Source of the DNA: Xanthobacter aminoxidans
GTDB taxonomy: Bacteria > Pseudomonadota > Alphaproteobacteria > Rhizobiales > Xanthobacteraceae
NCBI RefSeq assembly: GCF_023571765.1
Contig: NZ_JAMJXC010000002.1
Span: 310,001-374,000 of the forward strand
Length of the DNA stretch: 64,000 bases
Reading direction: 5' to 3'
Shown here: positions 9,409 through 19,326 of the stretch, one piece after another
Layout: every line of letters starts with the position of its first letter
Position numbering within the stretch: position 1 is the first letter of the stretch
Made by a program: the position numbers and the translations under genes
Notes under the pieces: generated by a model
The model's input: the letters and a program-made list of their open reading frames with translations, nothing else
What the model was told of the DNA's origin: nothing
Database searches by the model: none

Positions 9409-10302
9409 TCACGCCGCCTGCGGGCGCGGCAGCCGGCCCTTGGGCGGCAAAGCCGGCGCCTTGGTCAGCATCCGGCACAGGCGGCCCAGCGTGTCGCGCA
9501 TCTCGTGGCGGTGCACCACCATGTCGAGCATGCCGTGTTCGCGCAGATATTCGGCGCGCTGGAAGCCGTCGGGCAGCTTCTCGCGGATGGTCTGCTCGAT
9601 CACGCGCGGGCCGGCGAAGCCGATCAGCGCGCCGGGCTCGGCGATCTGGATGTCGCCCAGCATGGCGTAGGAGGCGGTGACGCCGCCCGTGGTCGGGTTG
9701 GTGAGCACGACGATGTAGGGCTTCTTCGCCTCGCGCAGCTCCTGGATGGCCGCCGTGGTGCGCGGCATCTGCATGAGGGAGAGGATGCCCTCCTGCATGC
9801 GCGCACCGCCGGAGGCCGCGAACATGATGAAGGGCGTGCCGCGCTCGGCGGCCGTCTCCAGCCCCTTCACCACCGCCTCGCCGGCGGCCATGCCGAGCGA
9901 GCCGCCCATGAAGCCGAAATCCTGCACGGCGATGGTGACGGGCAGCTCGGTGAGCAGGCCGGTCGCCACCTTCACCGCATCCTGGTAGCCGGTCTTGGTG
10001 CGGGCGTCCTTCAGGCGGTCCACGTAGCGACGCTCGTCGCGGAACTTGAGCGGGTCGATCGCCACCTCGGGAAGGGTGACTTCCTCATAGGCGCCGTCGT
10101 CGAAGGTGTTCTTCAGCCGCGTCACCGCGTCCATGCGCATGTGGTAGCCGGACGCCGGGATGACGTAGAGGTTCGCCTCCAGATCCTTGTGAAACACCAT
10201 CTGCCCGGTCTCCGGGCACTTGACCCAGAGGTTTTCGGGCACCTCGCGCCGCGCCAGGAAGTCGCGGATCTTCGGGCGGACGACGTTGGAAATCCAGTTC
10301 AC
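9409..10302 (-). CDS. accD: acetyl-CoA carboxylase carboxyltransferase subunit beta
   Basis: Encodes 297 residues. With AccA it transfers CO2 from carboxybiotin to acetyl-CoA, giving malonyl-CoA for fatty acid synthesis. The N-terminus ([18 protein letters not shown], then [20 protein letters not shown]) matches the family, but of the four zinc-ribbon cysteines of E. coli AccD only one remains (CPET instead of CPxC; IPAS instead of CPxC). The crotonase-like core is intact: [46 protein letters not shown]. It starts with GTG at 10302, with GGAG about 10 nt upstream. It is preceded by trpA with a gap of about 150 nt. Confidence 0.96.
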   Translation of the reverse strand: MNWISNVVRPKIRDFLARREVPENLWVKCPETGQMVFHKDLEANLYVIPASGYHMRMDAVTRLKNTFDDGAYEEVTLPEVAIDPLKFRDERRYVDRLKDARTKTGYQDAVKVATGLLTELPVTIAVQDFGFMGGSLGMAAGEAVVKGLETAAERGTPFIMFAASGGARMQEGILSLMQMPRTTAAIQELREAKKPYIVVLTNPTTGGVTASYAMLGDIQIAEPGALIGFAGPRVIEQTIREKLPDGFQRAEYLREHGMLDMVVHRHEMRDTLGRLCRMLTKAPALPPKGRLPRPQAA

Positions 10303-10455
10303 GGGATCATCTCCGGTACGGAGGGGCGCGGCGCCGCGCTGCGGCGCACATAGTCCCCCCTCCGCCCTAATGGCAAGTCTGACACGGCGAAAGTACGGCG
10401 ATCACCGCTGTTGCCATCGATCATACCACCTTGCTGCCGTTGCGGCGAAGCCGGC

Positions 10456-11283
10456 TCAGCGCCGCACGCCGCGCACCGCCTCGGCCAGCTCGCTGACGAG
10501 GGCTTCCACGCCGATCACGGTGTTGGACGTGGCCTTGCCTTCCTCGTCGAGGGTGCGGCGCACCACTTCCACCAGCGCCGAGCCGACGACCACCGCATCG
10601 GCGCCCTGCGCGATGGCGGCCGCCTGTTCCGGGGTCTTCACGCCGAAGCCGACCGCCACGGGGAGCGCGGTATGGCTCTTGATGCGCGCCACGGCGGTGG
10701 CCACCGCGTTCGCATCCGGGGTCGCCGCGCCGGTGATGCCGGTGATGGAGACGTAGTAGACAAAGCCCGCGGTGTTCGCGAGCACGGTGGGCAGGCGCTT
10801 GTCGTCGGTGGTGGGGGTGGCGAGGCGGATGAAGTCCAGCCCGGCATTGAGCGCCGGGATGCAGAGTTCGTCGTCCTCCTCCGGCGGCAGGTCCACCACG
10901 ATCAGACCGTCCACCCCGGCGACCTTGGCGTCGATGAGGAAGCGCTCCACGCCAAAGACGTAGATGGGGTTGAAATAGCCCATCAGCACCACCGGCGTGG
11001 TCTGGTCCTCGCCGCGGAAGGCGGCGACCATTTCCAGCGTCTTGGCCAGCGTCTGCCCACCCTTGAGCGCGCGCAGCCCCGCCGCCTGGATGGCCGGGCC
11101 GTCGGCCATGGGATCGGTGAAGGGCACGCCCAGCTCGATCACGTCGGCCCCCGCGCCCGGCAGCGCCCTGAGGATGGCGAGCGAGGTCTCGCCGTCCGGG
11201 TCGCCGGCGGTGACGAAGGTGACGAGGCCCGGCCGCCCCTCTTCCTTGAGGGCGGCGAAGCGGTCGGAGATGCGGGTGGTCAT
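10456..11283 (-). CDS. trpA: tryptophan synthase alpha subunit
   Basis: Encodes 275 residues. It cleaves indole-3-glycerol phosphate to indole and glyceraldehyde 3-phosphate; indole is channelled to TrpB. The TIM-barrel motifs are clear: catalytic Glu in [16 protein letters not shown], catalytic Asp region in [21 protein letters not shown], and the phosphate-binding GFGVKTPEQ and [11 protein letters not shown]. It lies downstream of trpB on the same strand, but separated from it by a small secreted-protein gene, whose stop is about 30 nt before the trpA start region. Confidence 0.96.
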   Translation of the reverse strand: MTTRISDRFAALKEEGRPGLVTFVTAGDPDGETSLAILRALPGAGADVIELGVPFTDPMADGPAIQAAGLRALKGGQTLAKTLEMVAAFRGEDQTTPVVLMGYFNPIYVFGVERFLIDAKVAGVDGLIVVDLPPEEDDELCIPALNAGLDFIRLATPTTDDKRLPTVLANTAGFVYYVSITGITGAATPDANAVATAVARIKSHTALPVAVGFGVKTPEQAAAIAQGADAVVVGSALVEVVRRTLDEEGKATSNTVIGVEALVSELAEAVRGVRR

Positions 11284-11312
11284 GGGCTTGCCTGGATGAG
11301 AGGAGACGCGGA

Positions 11313-11654
11313 CTATTTCTGTCCGGCCAGCGTGCAGGTGGCGCTGGTGGCGCTGGTGCCGCCGAGGAAGCGCACCTGGTCGGTTCCGGTGACGCCGCCG
11401 ACGATGGAGAACAGCGTGGTGGAGGACTTGCCGAGGGCGCGCTTGCCGGCGAAGAACTCGCAGGTCACCTTCACCTCGGCCGCCGTGGCGGTGCCCGTGT
11501 TCTTCACCGCCACCGAGACATAGGCGCCGGCGGCGTCGGTGTAGATCTTGCCCGGCGTCAGTTCGAGGTCGGCCGCCTGCGCACCGCCAAGGGTGAGCAC
11601 GACCGCCGCCGTGGCGATCGAGGACGACACGACTTTCCCGCAGATGCTCTTCAT
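11313..11654 (-). CDS. small secreted protein inserted between trpB and trpA
   Basis: Encodes 113 residues. A signal peptide ([20 protein letters not shown], ending GGAQA|AD) precedes a mature domain of about 85 residues with beta-sandwich-like alternation: [20 protein letters not shown], then [20 protein letters not shown], with two cysteines that may pair. It looks like a small FxLYD- or CARDB-like domain describing a comparison of accessory binding surfaces, but I cannot assign a family. Its ATG is 2 nt after the trpB stop and its stop 29 nt before trpA, so it must be cotranscribed with the trp genes. There is no obvious link to tryptophan synthesis. Confidence 0.75.
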   Translation of the reverse strand: MKSICGKVVSSSIATAAVVLTLGGAQAADLELTPGKIYTDAAGAYVSVAVKNTGTATAAEVKVTCEFFAGKRALGKSSTTLFSIVGGVTGTDQVRFLGGTSATSATCTLAGQK

Positions 11655-11656
11655 GG

Positions 11657-12874
11657 TCACGCCCCCAGACGAGTCCCGAGTATCTCCGCCACCTGGGGGA
11701 CGTCCTTGTCCCCGCGGCCGGAAAGGTTGACGACCATCAGGTGGTCCGCCGGCAGCCTGGGCGCCAGCTCGATCACCTTGGCGATGGCATGGGCCGATTC
11801 CAGCGCCGGAATGATGCCCTCGAGCCGCGTCAGCAGCTGGAAGGCGTCCAGCGCCTCCTGGTCGGTGCAGTTGAGATAGGTGACGCGGCCCACGTCGTTC
11901 AGCCAGGAATGCTCCGGCCCGATGCCGGGATAGTCGAGGCCGGCCGAGATGGAATGGGCCTCGATGATCTGGCCGTCGTCGTCCATGAGCAGATAGGTGC
12001 GGTTGCCGTGCAGCACGCCCGGCCGGCCGCCGGCGATGGAGGCCGCATGCTCGTGGGTGTCGATGCCGCGGCCCGCCGCCTCCACGCCGTAGATCTTCAC
12101 CTCGGGATCGTCGAGGAAGGGGTGGAACAGGCCCATGGCATTGGAGCCGCCGCCGACGCAGGCGATGAGGCTGTCCGGCAGGCGGCCCTCCATCTCCTGC
12201 ATCTGCTCGCGGGTCTCGCGGCCGATGATGGACTGGAAATCGCGCACCATGGCCGGATAGGGGTGCGGGCCGGCCACCGTGCCGATGCAGTAGAAGGTGT
12301 CGTGGACGTTGGTCACCCAGTCGCGGAGCGCCTCGTTCATGGCGTCCTTGAGGGTGCGCGAGCCGGACTGCACCGGCACCACCTCGGCGCCCAGCATCTT
12401 CATGCGGAACACGTTGGGGGCCTGACGCTCCACGTCCACCGCGCCCATGTAGACCACGCACTTCAGGCCGAAGCGGGCGCACAGGGTGGCGGTGGCGACG
12501 CCGTGCTGGCCGGCGCCGGTCTCGGCGATCACCCGCTCCTTGCCCATGCGGCGGGCGAGCAGGATCTGGCCGAGCACGTTGTTCACCTTATGGGAGCCGG
12601 TGTGGTTCAGCTCCTCGCGCTTCAGATAGACCTTGGCGCCGCCGAGATGCTTGGTGAGGCGCTCGGCGAAATAGAGGGGCGAGGGGCGGCCCACATAATG
12701 GGTGAGGTAGCCGGCCATCTCCGCGTGGTAGGCGGGATCGACCTTGGCCGCCTCATAGGCCTTTTCCAGCTCCAGGATGAGCGGCATCAGCGTCTCGGCG
12801 ACAAAGCGGCCGCCATGGATGCCGAAATGGCCGCGGTGATCGGGGCCGGTGCGATAGGAATTGAGAACGGTCAC
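11657..12874 (-). CDS. trpB: tryptophan synthase beta subunit
   Basis: Encodes 405 residues. A PLP enzyme condensing indole with serine to tryptophan. Motifs are [11 protein letters not shown] at the N-terminus, the PLP lysine in [23 protein letters not shown], the phosphate-binding GGGSNAMG and [15 protein letters not shown] near the C-terminus. It starts with GTG at 12874, and GTGA overlaps the trpF stop by 4 nt, so trpF and trpB are translationally coupled. A secreted-protein gene starts 2 nt after its stop, in place of the usual trpA. Confidence 0.97.
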   Translation of the reverse strand: MTVLNSYRTGPDHRGHFGIHGGRFVAETLMPLILELEKAYEAAKVDPAYHAEMAGYLTHYVGRPSPLYFAERLTKHLGGAKVYLKREELNHTGSHKVNNVLGQILLARRMGKERVIAETGAGQHGVATATLCARFGLKCVVYMGAVDVERQAPNVFRMKMLGAEVVPVQSGSRTLKDAMNEALRDWVTNVHDTFYCIGTVAGPHPYPAMVRDFQSIIGRETREQMQEMEGRLPDSLIACVGGGSNAMGLFHPFLDDPEVKIYGVEAAGRGIDTHEHAASIAGGRPGVLHGNRTYLLMDDDGQIIEAHSISAGLDYPGIGPEHSWLNDVGRVTYLNCTDQEALDAFQLLTRLEGIIPALESAHAIAKVIELAPRLPADHLMVVNLSGRGDKDVPQVAEILGTRLGA

Positions 12875-13575
12875 GACGCGCGGGCCTTCGATAGGGGGTC
12901 TTGCAAGGATGAGGTGGACGCGGCGCGCCTCGCCGCAGCGACGAAGGCACGGATCTTGTCGGGACTTTTCACGCCGGGCGCGTCCTCCACGCCAGACGAT
13001 ACGTCCACGCCGTCCATCCGGACCAATCCGAGGGCCTGCGGCACGTTGTCGGCGGTAAGGCCTCCGGAAAGCATGAGAGGCCGGTTGACGTCAAGGCCGG
13101 CGACCAGCGCCCAGTCGAACGGCCGGCCGTTGCCGCCGGGCAGAAGCGCCCCCGGATCGGGCTTGGCGTCGAACAGGATGCGGTCGGCCACCGCCGCATA
13201 GGCCGGCAGCACCGCGAGGTCCTCCCGCCGGGCGACCGGCAGCGCCTTCATCACCGGCAGGCCGAAGCGCGCCTTGATGTCGGCGACGCGCTCCGGCGTC
13301 TCGTGGCCGTGCAGCTGGAGAATGTCGGGCGAAACCGCCGCGATCACGTCCTGAAGGAGCGCGTCGTCCGGGTCCACCAGCAGCGCCACCTTGCCGGCGC
13401 GGCCGGCGACGCGGGCGACCAGGGCCGGCGCATCGGCGAGCGCGAGGTGGCGCGGGCTCTTGGGGAAATGGACGAAGCCGACGAGATCGGCGCCCGCATC
13501 GAGGGCGGCGTCGAGGGCCTCCGCCGTGCGGATGCCGCAGATCTTGACCTCGAAGCGCCTGTCGTCGCGAGCCAT
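12871..13575 (-). CDS. trpF: phosphoribosylanthranilate isomerase
   Basis: Encodes 234 residues. It isomerises N-(5-phosphoribosyl)anthranilate to the carboxyphenylamino deoxyribulose phosphate in tryptophan synthesis. Motifs are VKICGIRT with the catalytic Cys, [27 protein letters not shown] with the catalytic Asp region and [15 protein letters not shown]. The ATG at 13575 (MARDDRR) is preferred on alignment grounds; neither it nor an upstream ATG at 13611 has a strong ribosome-binding site. It is the first gene of the trpF-trpB-x-trpA run and overlaps trpB by 4 nt. Confidence 0.94.
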   Translation of the reverse strand: MARDDRRFEVKICGIRTAEALDAALDAGADLVGFVHFPKSPRHLALADAPALVARVAGRAGKVALLVDPDDALLQDVIAAVSPDILQLHGHETPERVADIKARFGLPVMKALPVARREDLAVLPAYAAVADRILFDAKPDPGALLPGGNGRPFDWALVAGLDVNRPLMLSGGLTADNVPQALGLVRMDGVDVSSGVEDAPGVKSPDKIRAFVAAARRAASTSSLQDPLSKARAS

Positions 13576-13622
13576 GGGGTGAACCTGAGGGTGCCGGTCG
13601 TGAACCTTCACACCGTAGAGGT

Positions 13623-13647
13623 GAGGGCCGCCATTTCAACGGCCCTC
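13623..13647 (-). terminator. stem-loop between the NDUFA9-like gene and trpF
   Basis: GAGGGCCG and CGGCCCTC form a perfect 8-bp stem around a 9-nt loop. It lies after the stop of the 13679-14665 gene and before trpF on the same strand. There is no T-run, so it may be a weak terminator or a leader structure. A 16-nt palindrome (13665-13680) overlaps the preceding stop codon. Confidence 0.4.
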
Positions 13648-13678
13648 TCGATGCGTCGGGAAGGGACCGGCGCGCCGG

Positions 13679-14665
13679 TCAGGTCTCGACGCGGGTGAAC
13701 TGCCCCGCCTTGCGGAACCGCCAGAGATAGGTCGGCAGCACCACCGCGAGGGAGGTGGGGGTGAGATCGAGGCCGGCCAGCGTCCGGCCCTCGGCGATCG
13801 CAGCCTGAGACACCACATTGTCCGAGCGCAGCATGTCCACCTGATCGACGGTGAGCGGCGCGCCGGGGGCCCACTGGGTGAGCTTGGCCATGAAGGAGGC
13901 GAGGCCGAACGGCAGGTCCACCAGGATACGCTTGGCGCCGATCTCGGCGAGCATCAGCTCCATCAGCTCGCGGAAGGTGCGCACCTCGGGACCGCCCAGC
14001 TCGTAGGTGGTGCCGGCCTTGGCCTTGCCGTCCACCGCGGCGAGCACGGCGGCGGCCACGTCGCCGGCGAACACCGGCTGGAACTTGGTGACGCCGCCGC
14101 CGATCAGCGGCAGTGCCGGAGAGAGACGGGCCATGGCGGCGAAGCGGTTGAAGAACTCATCCTCCTGCCCGAACACCACCGAGGGGCGGAAGATCACCGC
14201 GTCCGGCACCGTGGCGCGCACGACGGCCTCGCCGGCCGCCTTGCTGCGGCCGTAGCCGGAGGGGGAATTGGCATCGGCGCCGATGGCCGAGAGATGCACC
14301 AGCGGCACGCCCTGCGCGGCGGTCGCGGCGGCAACGGCGCGGGCACCGAAGGCGTGCACGGCATCGAAGCTCTGCCGGCCGCCCTCGGCCAGCACGCCCA
14401 CGAGGTTCACCACCGCCTCGGCGCCGTCGACGGCGCGGGCGACGCTCTCGGGATAGCGCACATTGGCCTGGGAAATCTGGATCTGGCCGACGAAGCCCAG
14501 CGGCTGGAGAAAGCCGGCCAGTTCCGGCCGGCGCACGGCGACGCGCACGCGATAGCCGCGCATGGCCAGCGCCCGCACCACATGCCGGCCGAGAAAGCCG
14601 GAGCCGCCGAAGACCGTCACCAGGCTGTCGTTCACCGGACGATCGGTCACCGTCACATCGCTCAT
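13679..14665 (-). CDS. NAD(P)-binding NDUFA9-like (complex I-associated) protein
   Basis: Encodes 328 residues, an extended/atypical short-chain dehydrogenase. The N-terminus has the nucleotide-binding VTVFGGSGFLGRHVV, followed by VNLVGVLAEGGRQSFDAVHA, a YGRSKAAGE active-site-like motif and GGVTKFQPVFAGDVA. This pattern is that of the NDUFA9/complex I 39-kDa homologues of alphaproteobacteria, which bind NADPH and are linked to complex I or quinone synthesis. The ATG at 14665 has AGGGG upstream. It is divergent from rpsT. Confidence 0.85.
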   Translation of the reverse strand: MSDVTVTDRPVNDSLVTVFGGSGFLGRHVVRALAMRGYRVRVAVRRPELAGFLQPLGFVGQIQISQANVRYPESVARAVDGAEAVVNLVGVLAEGGRQSFDAVHAFGARAVAAATAAQGVPLVHLSAIGADANSPSGYGRSKAAGEAVVRATVPDAVIFRPSVVFGQEDEFFNRFAAMARLSPALPLIGGGVTKFQPVFAGDVAAAVLAAVDGKAKAGTTYELGGPEVRTFRELMELMLAEIGAKRILVDLPFGLASFMAKLTQWAPGAPLTVDQVDMLRSDNVVSQAAIAEGRTLAGLDLTPTSLAVVLPTYLWRFRKAGQFTRVET

Positions 14666-14833
14666 GCCGAACCCCTGCCTTGATACGCCGCGCCGGCCTC
14701 GGCCTTGCGCGCCGCCGGCATGCCTTCGTGCCGGCATGCCATATATAGAGTGCGCGCAGCACATACGCGATGCCGGCGGGTTCCGTAAAGCCGCCAAGGT
14801 GCCACGTCGTGTACGACTTTTCCGTCCAACGTG

Positions 14834-14862
14834 TTGACGCGGGAGCCGCGCGACCGTATAAG
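14834..14862 (+). promoter_or_regulatory. sigma-70 promoter of rpsT
   Basis: TTGACG (14834-14839), a 17-nt spacer and TATAAG (14857-14862) form a near-consensus housekeeping promoter. The start near 14868 leaves a leader of about 100 nt. Confidence 0.7.
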
Positions 14863-14970
14863 CCCGCCACCTAGCTGGCGGCATGGGCTGCCGGCTTGTT
14901 CACTCATTCATGCGCGACGCGAAGTGGCCAGATGGCCGTGCCGCCGGGCGCGAACCAGCAAGGACGGCCG

Positions 14971-15237
14971 ATGGCCAATACGCCTTCCGCCAAAAAGGCG
15001 GTCCGCAAGATCGAGCGTCGCACCGAGGTCAACCGGTCTCGCCGGTCTCGCGTGCGCACCTATCTGCGCAAGCTCGAAGACGCGCTCGCCACCGGCGACG
15101 CCACGGCCGCTTCCGCTGCCTTCAAGGCGGCCGAGCCGGAAATCATGCGCGCCGTGACCAAGGGCGTCATTCACAAGAACACCGCGTCCCGCAAGGTGTC
15201 CCGCCTTGCCGCCCGCGTGAAGAAGCTCAGCGCTTGA
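14971..15237 (+). CDS. rpsT: 30S ribosomal protein S20
   Basis: Encodes 88 residues, basic and helical: [20 protein letters not shown] at the start, [15 protein letters not shown], and [20 protein letters not shown] near the end. It binds 16S rRNA early in 30S assembly. The ATG at 14971 has AAGGA 7 nt upstream. A housekeeping promoter lies about 110 nt upstream and a strong terminator 33 nt after the stop, so it is monocistronic. The position beside dnaA is typical of Rhizobiales-type chromosomes. Confidence 0.97.
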   Translation: MANTPSAKKAVRKIERRTEVNRSRRSRVRTYLRKLEDALATGDATAASAAFKAAEPEIMRAVTKGVIHKNTASRKVSRLAARVKKLSA

Positions 15238-15269
15238 TTTAGATCAATCAAGCAGACTGACTTATCTTG

Positions 15270-15295
15270 AAGGCCCGGCTCTGCCGGGCCTTTTT
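15270..15295 (+). terminator. rpsT Rho-independent terminator
   Basis: AAGGCCCGGC (15270-15279) and GCCGGGCCTT (15283-15292) form a stem with a 3-nt loop, followed by TTT. Confidence 0.9.
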
Positions 15296-16347
15296 GCTTT
15301 GGACTGGCCGCAGAGATCTTCAGCCAGACTGTTGCGCGCGGCCCCCGATTCTCTGACCCCGTCAAGGGCGCGGCGGCCGGAAACGCGGCAAAGGGCGCGG
15401 TTTTTTCCACCCGCGCCAGCCGCTGCGGGGGCAATCCCGACCGATCAGAAAAACCCGATCCGCGAGAACGGCTTAGAGGCCAAAGGCTGGAACACGCCAA
15501 AGCGGCCCCTTTGGAGGAGTATTGGATAACCGTATTTCCCTACGTGGCGGGGCGCCGCACTTCCTGCGCCGGCTTCGCGAATCTCATTGTCGCGACAGAG
15601 GTTTGCCGGCTGAACGCAAGGTCGGGGGTGTGGCGCGGGCGCACCGGCTTTTGCCCGCTATCCCCCCGCCGGGGTCAAAGGCGTTGCACCCCCCAAACCG
15701 GCTGTGTATGTTCAACCTCACTCCGGGAGCGACCCTGGGGTTCACCGATAGAATGAAGTTTTCACGGCTCTTCGTGGATGAGGAGGGGATGTATCGTGTC
15801 TGAATTCGTTCACGTACCCCTCGTCTTCGGCCGTATTCGTAATCTGCGTTACCTTCATTCGTTGGAGCTATGCTAAGGGCGGGCATCTGATCCGCCTAAA
15901 GGCATCTACGAGACCAAACAAAAAACTGGTTCATTCCAACACCCGTCGATGGTTGGCATCGTCGGAGATGGGGCGGCTATGACTTCGGGCACATGCGCGG
16001 CAGCGGACACAGGAACAGGTCCCTCGATCTCTTCGGCTACGCGTTGCGTTCGAGCCTGCCGGAGCGCTGTGCTCCATTCCAGTTGCGCCCCGCCGCCCAG
16101 CTACGGCAAGGACCGCGCATGACGGTGCGTTGAACCCGTTGCGCTGATGCCGTGGGTGCCTTAGCACCCGTTTCCAAAACTCCCCACGAGACAAAGGCCG
16201 CGCTGCCCGCCCCAGGGCGCGGACGGCTTTTGCGTCTCCAACCAGGGAACCGCCTTTCGCGCGGTCGCGATCCTTATGCTCAAGCCTCATGCGCCGGTTG
16301 CCGCGCGCACCGTTCCTTTTCAGTCAGCCCTTGCGGAGGCCGTCGAG
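15296..16347. other. gene-free region upstream of dnaA
   Basis: About 1 kb with no convincing coding sequence on either strand. It is somewhat richer in A and T than its neighbours around 15700-15950. Only single weak DnaA-box-like words are seen, such as ATTGGATAAC near 15522 and CGTGGATGA near 15773; there is no cluster and no clear AT-rich unwinding tract. It should hold the dnaA promoter, which I cannot place. Short open frames in it (for example one ending MKFSRLFVDEEGMYRV near 15803) have no ribosome-binding site at their start. Confidence 0.5.
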
Positions 16348-17799
16348 ATGGATTGCGCGTCGAACCCCAGCGCTCCCTCGGCCCCGTGGGATCGGGTGCT
16401 CCAGCGGCTGCGCGAGGAGATCGGCGAAGAGAAGTTCACCAGCTGGTTCGCGCGCATGGACCTCGACGCGCTGACGTCGGACGTGGTGCGCCTGTCGGTG
16501 CCCACGCGATTCCTGAAGTCGTGGATTCAGGAGAATTATCTGCCGCGCATCGCCGACATCTGGGCGGAAGAGAGCGGCGCGCGCCGCCGTGTGGATCTCG
16601 CCGTGCGCAACGCCTTCGCGCGCCCCGTGGCGCTGAAGGCCTCGGCCCCGCGCGAGGTGGTGAGCGAGCGCACCGAGCGTCCCGTCGAGACGAAGCCGGC
16701 CCCCCGTGCCTCCGAGGCGCGCGGCGAGGTCCGGGAGACGGGCGGCGACGTGGCGTCCGGATCGCCGCTCGACCCGCGCCTGACGTTTGAATCGTTCGTG
16801 GTCGGCAAGTCCAATTCGCTGGCGTTCGCCGCCGCGCGCAAAGTGGCCGAGACCCCCGCCGGCGCCGCGCCCGTCTACAATCCGCTCTATCTCCACGCGG
16901 CCGTCGGCCTCGGCAAGACGCACCTGCTCCAGGCCGTGGCCCGCGCTGGCGCCGCCCATGGCCGGCGCACCACGTACCTGACCGCCGAGCGCTTCATGTA
17001 CGGCTTCGTGTCGGCTCTGAAGTCCCATTCGGCCATCGCCTTCAAGGATACGCTGCGGACCATCGACACGCTGGTGATCGATGATCTCCAGTTCCTGAAG
17101 GGCAACAATCTCCAGCAGGAATTCTGTCACACTCTCAATGCCTTGCTGGATGGCGGGCGGCAGGTGGTGCTGGCGGCCGACTGCCTTCCCGGCGAGCTTG
17201 AGCACCTGGACGAGCGCGTGCGCTCCCGCCTTGCCGGCGGTCTCGTGGTGGATCTTGCGCCGCTGGAGGAGGACCTGCGCCTGCAGATCCTGAAGTCGCG
17301 CTACCAGACCCTCGCCGAGCAGCACCAGGGATTCGCCGTGCCGGCGCCGGTGCTGGAATTCCTCGCCCGCAGCGTCGGCCAGTCCGGCCGCGACCTCGAC
17401 GGCGCGCTGAACAAGCTGCTCGCCTTCAACCAGCTCACCGGCGAGCCGGTGACGCTCGACATGGCGGAAAATGCGGTCAAGGACCTCATCCGCCCGACCG
17501 ATCCCAAGCGCGTGCGGGTGGACGACATCCTGCGGGTGGTCGCCAAGCACTACAACGTCTCGCGCGCCGACCTCCTGTCCCAGCGCCGCACCGCGACGGT
17601 GGTGAAGCCGCGGCAGATCGCCATGTATCTCGCCAAGACGCTCACCCTGCGCTCCCTGCCCGAGATCGGCCGCCGCTTCGGCGGGCGCGACCACACCACC
17701 GTGCTCCATGCGGTGCGCAAGATCGACGGGCTCGTCGCCACCGACCGCGCGCTGGCCGACGAGATCGAGGTGTTGAAGCGGCTCGCCCTCGAAAGCTGA
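16348..17799 (+). CDS. dnaA: chromosomal replication initiator DnaA
   Basis: Encodes 483 residues from the ATG at 16348, chosen because GGAGG lies 9 nt upstream; an in-frame ATG at 16276 would add 24 residues but lacks a site. Domain I ([20 protein letters not shown]) is followed by a low-complexity linker to about residue 140. The AAA+ domain has Walker A as [10 protein letters not shown] near 184-193 and Walker B as LVIDDLQFL. Domain IV carries the DNA-binding signature [14 protein letters not shown]. It starts replication by binding DnaA boxes at oriC and is followed by dnaN and recF. Confidence 0.97.
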   Translation: MDCASNPSAPSAPWDRVLQRLREEIGEEKFTSWFARMDLDALTSDVVRLSVPTRFLKSWIQENYLPRIADIWAEESGARRRVDLAVRNAFARPVALKASAPREVVSERTERPVETKPAPRASEARGEVRETGGDVASGSPLDPRLTFESFVVGKSNSLAFAAARKVAETPAGAAPVYNPLYLHAAVGLGKTHLLQAVARAGAAHGRRTTYLTAERFMYGFVSALKSHSAIAFKDTLRTIDTLVIDDLQFLKGNNLQQEFCHTLNALLDGGRQVVLAADCLPGELEHLDERVRSRLAGGLVVDLAPLEEDLRLQILKSRYQTLAEQHQGFAVPAPVLEFLARSVGQSGRDLDGALNKLLAFNQLTGEPVTLDMAENAVKDLIRPTDPKRVRVDDILRVVAKHYNVSRADLLSQRRTATVVKPRQIAMYLAKTLTLRSLPEIGRRFGGRDHTTVLHAVRKIDGLVATDRALADEIEVLKRLALES

Positions 17800-18130
17800 G
17801 TCTGCCTCAGGGGCAGGACGAAGGGGCGGCGCCGCACCGGTGCCGCCGGTCTGCCCCGCGAAAAACCCCCGCTTCAGAAAATCTCCCCGCCAACCCTTGC
17901 CTTGCGCCCCCCGGGGCGGCAATGTCGGCGGCCCGGCGCCCGTTCCATCGGGTGCCAGACGGCGGCTTGCGCCGTCGCGCCACGCCACACCGGCGCACGC
18001 GCCCCTCGCCCGCATGACGGATGAGGGGATCTGCGGGCGTCATCCTTAGAATGTCGAGGCGGACCCACCGGCGGGACATCGGATCCCGCGGCAGGCCGGC
18101 TCGGAAGCGAAGAGTGAACGGGCCAGGACG
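17800..18130. other. dnaA-dnaN intergenic region
   Basis: About 330 nt. I see GC-rich short inverted words just after the dnaA stop (GGCGGC near 17825 with GCCGCC near 17842) without a T-run, and no coding sequence. A promoter for dnaN could lie here; none is obvious. Confidence 0.4.
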
Positions 18131-19249
18131 ATGAAGGTCACCGTCGAGCGCGCCGAGCTTCTGAAATCGCTCAGCCACGTGCACCGTGTCGTCGAGCGGC
18201 GCAACACCATCCCGATCCTCGCCAACGTGCTCATCAAGGCGGCCAAGGGCACGCTGGAGCTGAAGGCCACCGACCTCGACCTGGAAGTGGTCGAGAGCGT
18301 GCCGGCCGAGACAGGGCAGGCGGGCGCCACCACCGTGCCGGCCCACGTGCTCTACGACATCGTGCGCAAATTGCCCGATGGCGCGCAGGTGCAGCTGGAA
18401 GCCGGCGGCGAGCGTGGCACCCTCACGGTGCGCGCCTCCCGCGCCCGATTCTCGCTCCAGACCCTGCCGGAAGCCGATTTCCCGGATCTCGCGGCGGGCG
18501 AATTCTCCCACACCTTCAAGGTCAAGGGCGCGGAGTTCCGCCGCCTCGTGGACAAGACCCAGTTCGCCATCTCCACCGAGGAGACGCGCTATTATCTCAA
18601 CGGCATCTACCTGCATGTGACCGACGCGGGCGGCAAGCCGATGCTGCGCGCCGTCGCCACCGACGGCCACCGCCTCGCCCAGGCGGAGCTTGAGGCTCCC
18701 GCCGGCTCGCAGGGCCTGCCGGGTGTGATCGTGCCGCGCAAGACCGTCGCCGAGATCCAGAAGCTGCTGGAGGACAAGGAGGCGGAAGTCACCATCTCCC
18801 TGTCCGCCACCAAGATCCGCGTGCAGGTGGGCGCCATCGTGCTCACCTCCAAGCTGATCGACGGCACCTTCCCGGACTATGGCCGGGTGATTCCCCAGGG
18901 CAACGACAAGACCCTCATCGTCGACAAGGATGAGTTCGCCGCCGCCGTGGACCGCGTGTCCACCGTGTCGAGCGAGCGCGGCCGCGCGGTGAAGCTGTCG
19001 CTGGGCGACGGCAAGTTGACCCTGTCCGTCACCAACCCTGATTCGGGCAGCGCCACCGAGGAGCTGGAGGTGGACTACACCGCCGAGCCCCTCGATATCG
19101 GCTTCAACTCCCGCTACCTGCTGGACATCACCTCCCAGCTCGAAGGCGACACGGCCGAGCTGAAGCTCGCCGATCCCGGCTCGCCCACCCTGGTGCGCGA
19201 TTCCACCAAGACGGATGCGCTCTACGTCCTCATGCCCATGCGCGTTTGA
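18131..19249 (+). CDS. dnaN: DNA polymerase III sliding clamp (beta subunit)
   Basis: Encodes 372 residues, the usual length. It forms the dimeric ring that tethers polymerase to DNA. Three successive clamp domains are visible: N-terminal MKVTVERAELLKSLSHVHRV with VVERRNTIPILANVLI, middle FKVKGAEFRRLVDKTQFAIS with VATDGHRLAQ, and C-terminal ending ALYVLMPMRV, the conserved protein-binding tail. The ATG has CAGGACG upstream. It is in the order dnaA-dnaN-recF; recF starts 77 nt later. Confidence 0.98.
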   Translation: MKVTVERAELLKSLSHVHRVVERRNTIPILANVLIKAAKGTLELKATDLDLEVVESVPAETGQAGATTVPAHVLYDIVRKLPDGAQVQLEAGGERGTLTVRASRARFSLQTLPEADFPDLAAGEFSHTFKVKGAEFRRLVDKTQFAISTEETRYYLNGIYLHVTDAGGKPMLRAVATDGHRLAQAELEAPAGSQGLPGVIVPRKTVAEIQKLLEDKEAEVTISLSATKIRVQVGAIVLTSKLIDGTFPDYGRVIPQGNDKTLIVDKDEFAAAVDRVSTVSSERGRAVKLSLGDGKLTLSVTNPDSGSATEELEVDYTAEPLDIGFNSRYLLDITSQLEGDTAELKLADPGSPTLVRDSTKTDALYVLMPMRV

Positions 19250-19326
19250 GACTGCGGGTGTGAGGCGCATAAGGGCCTGTCCGGCAGCCGGCCCGGCGGT
19301 CCTGACGCCGCGGCGATCGTGACACC

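Noticed and set aside
8227-10353. 708-residue open frame on plus across folC and accD
   Set aside because: It is antisense to folC and accD, which have clear motifs; the long frame is due to high GC content.
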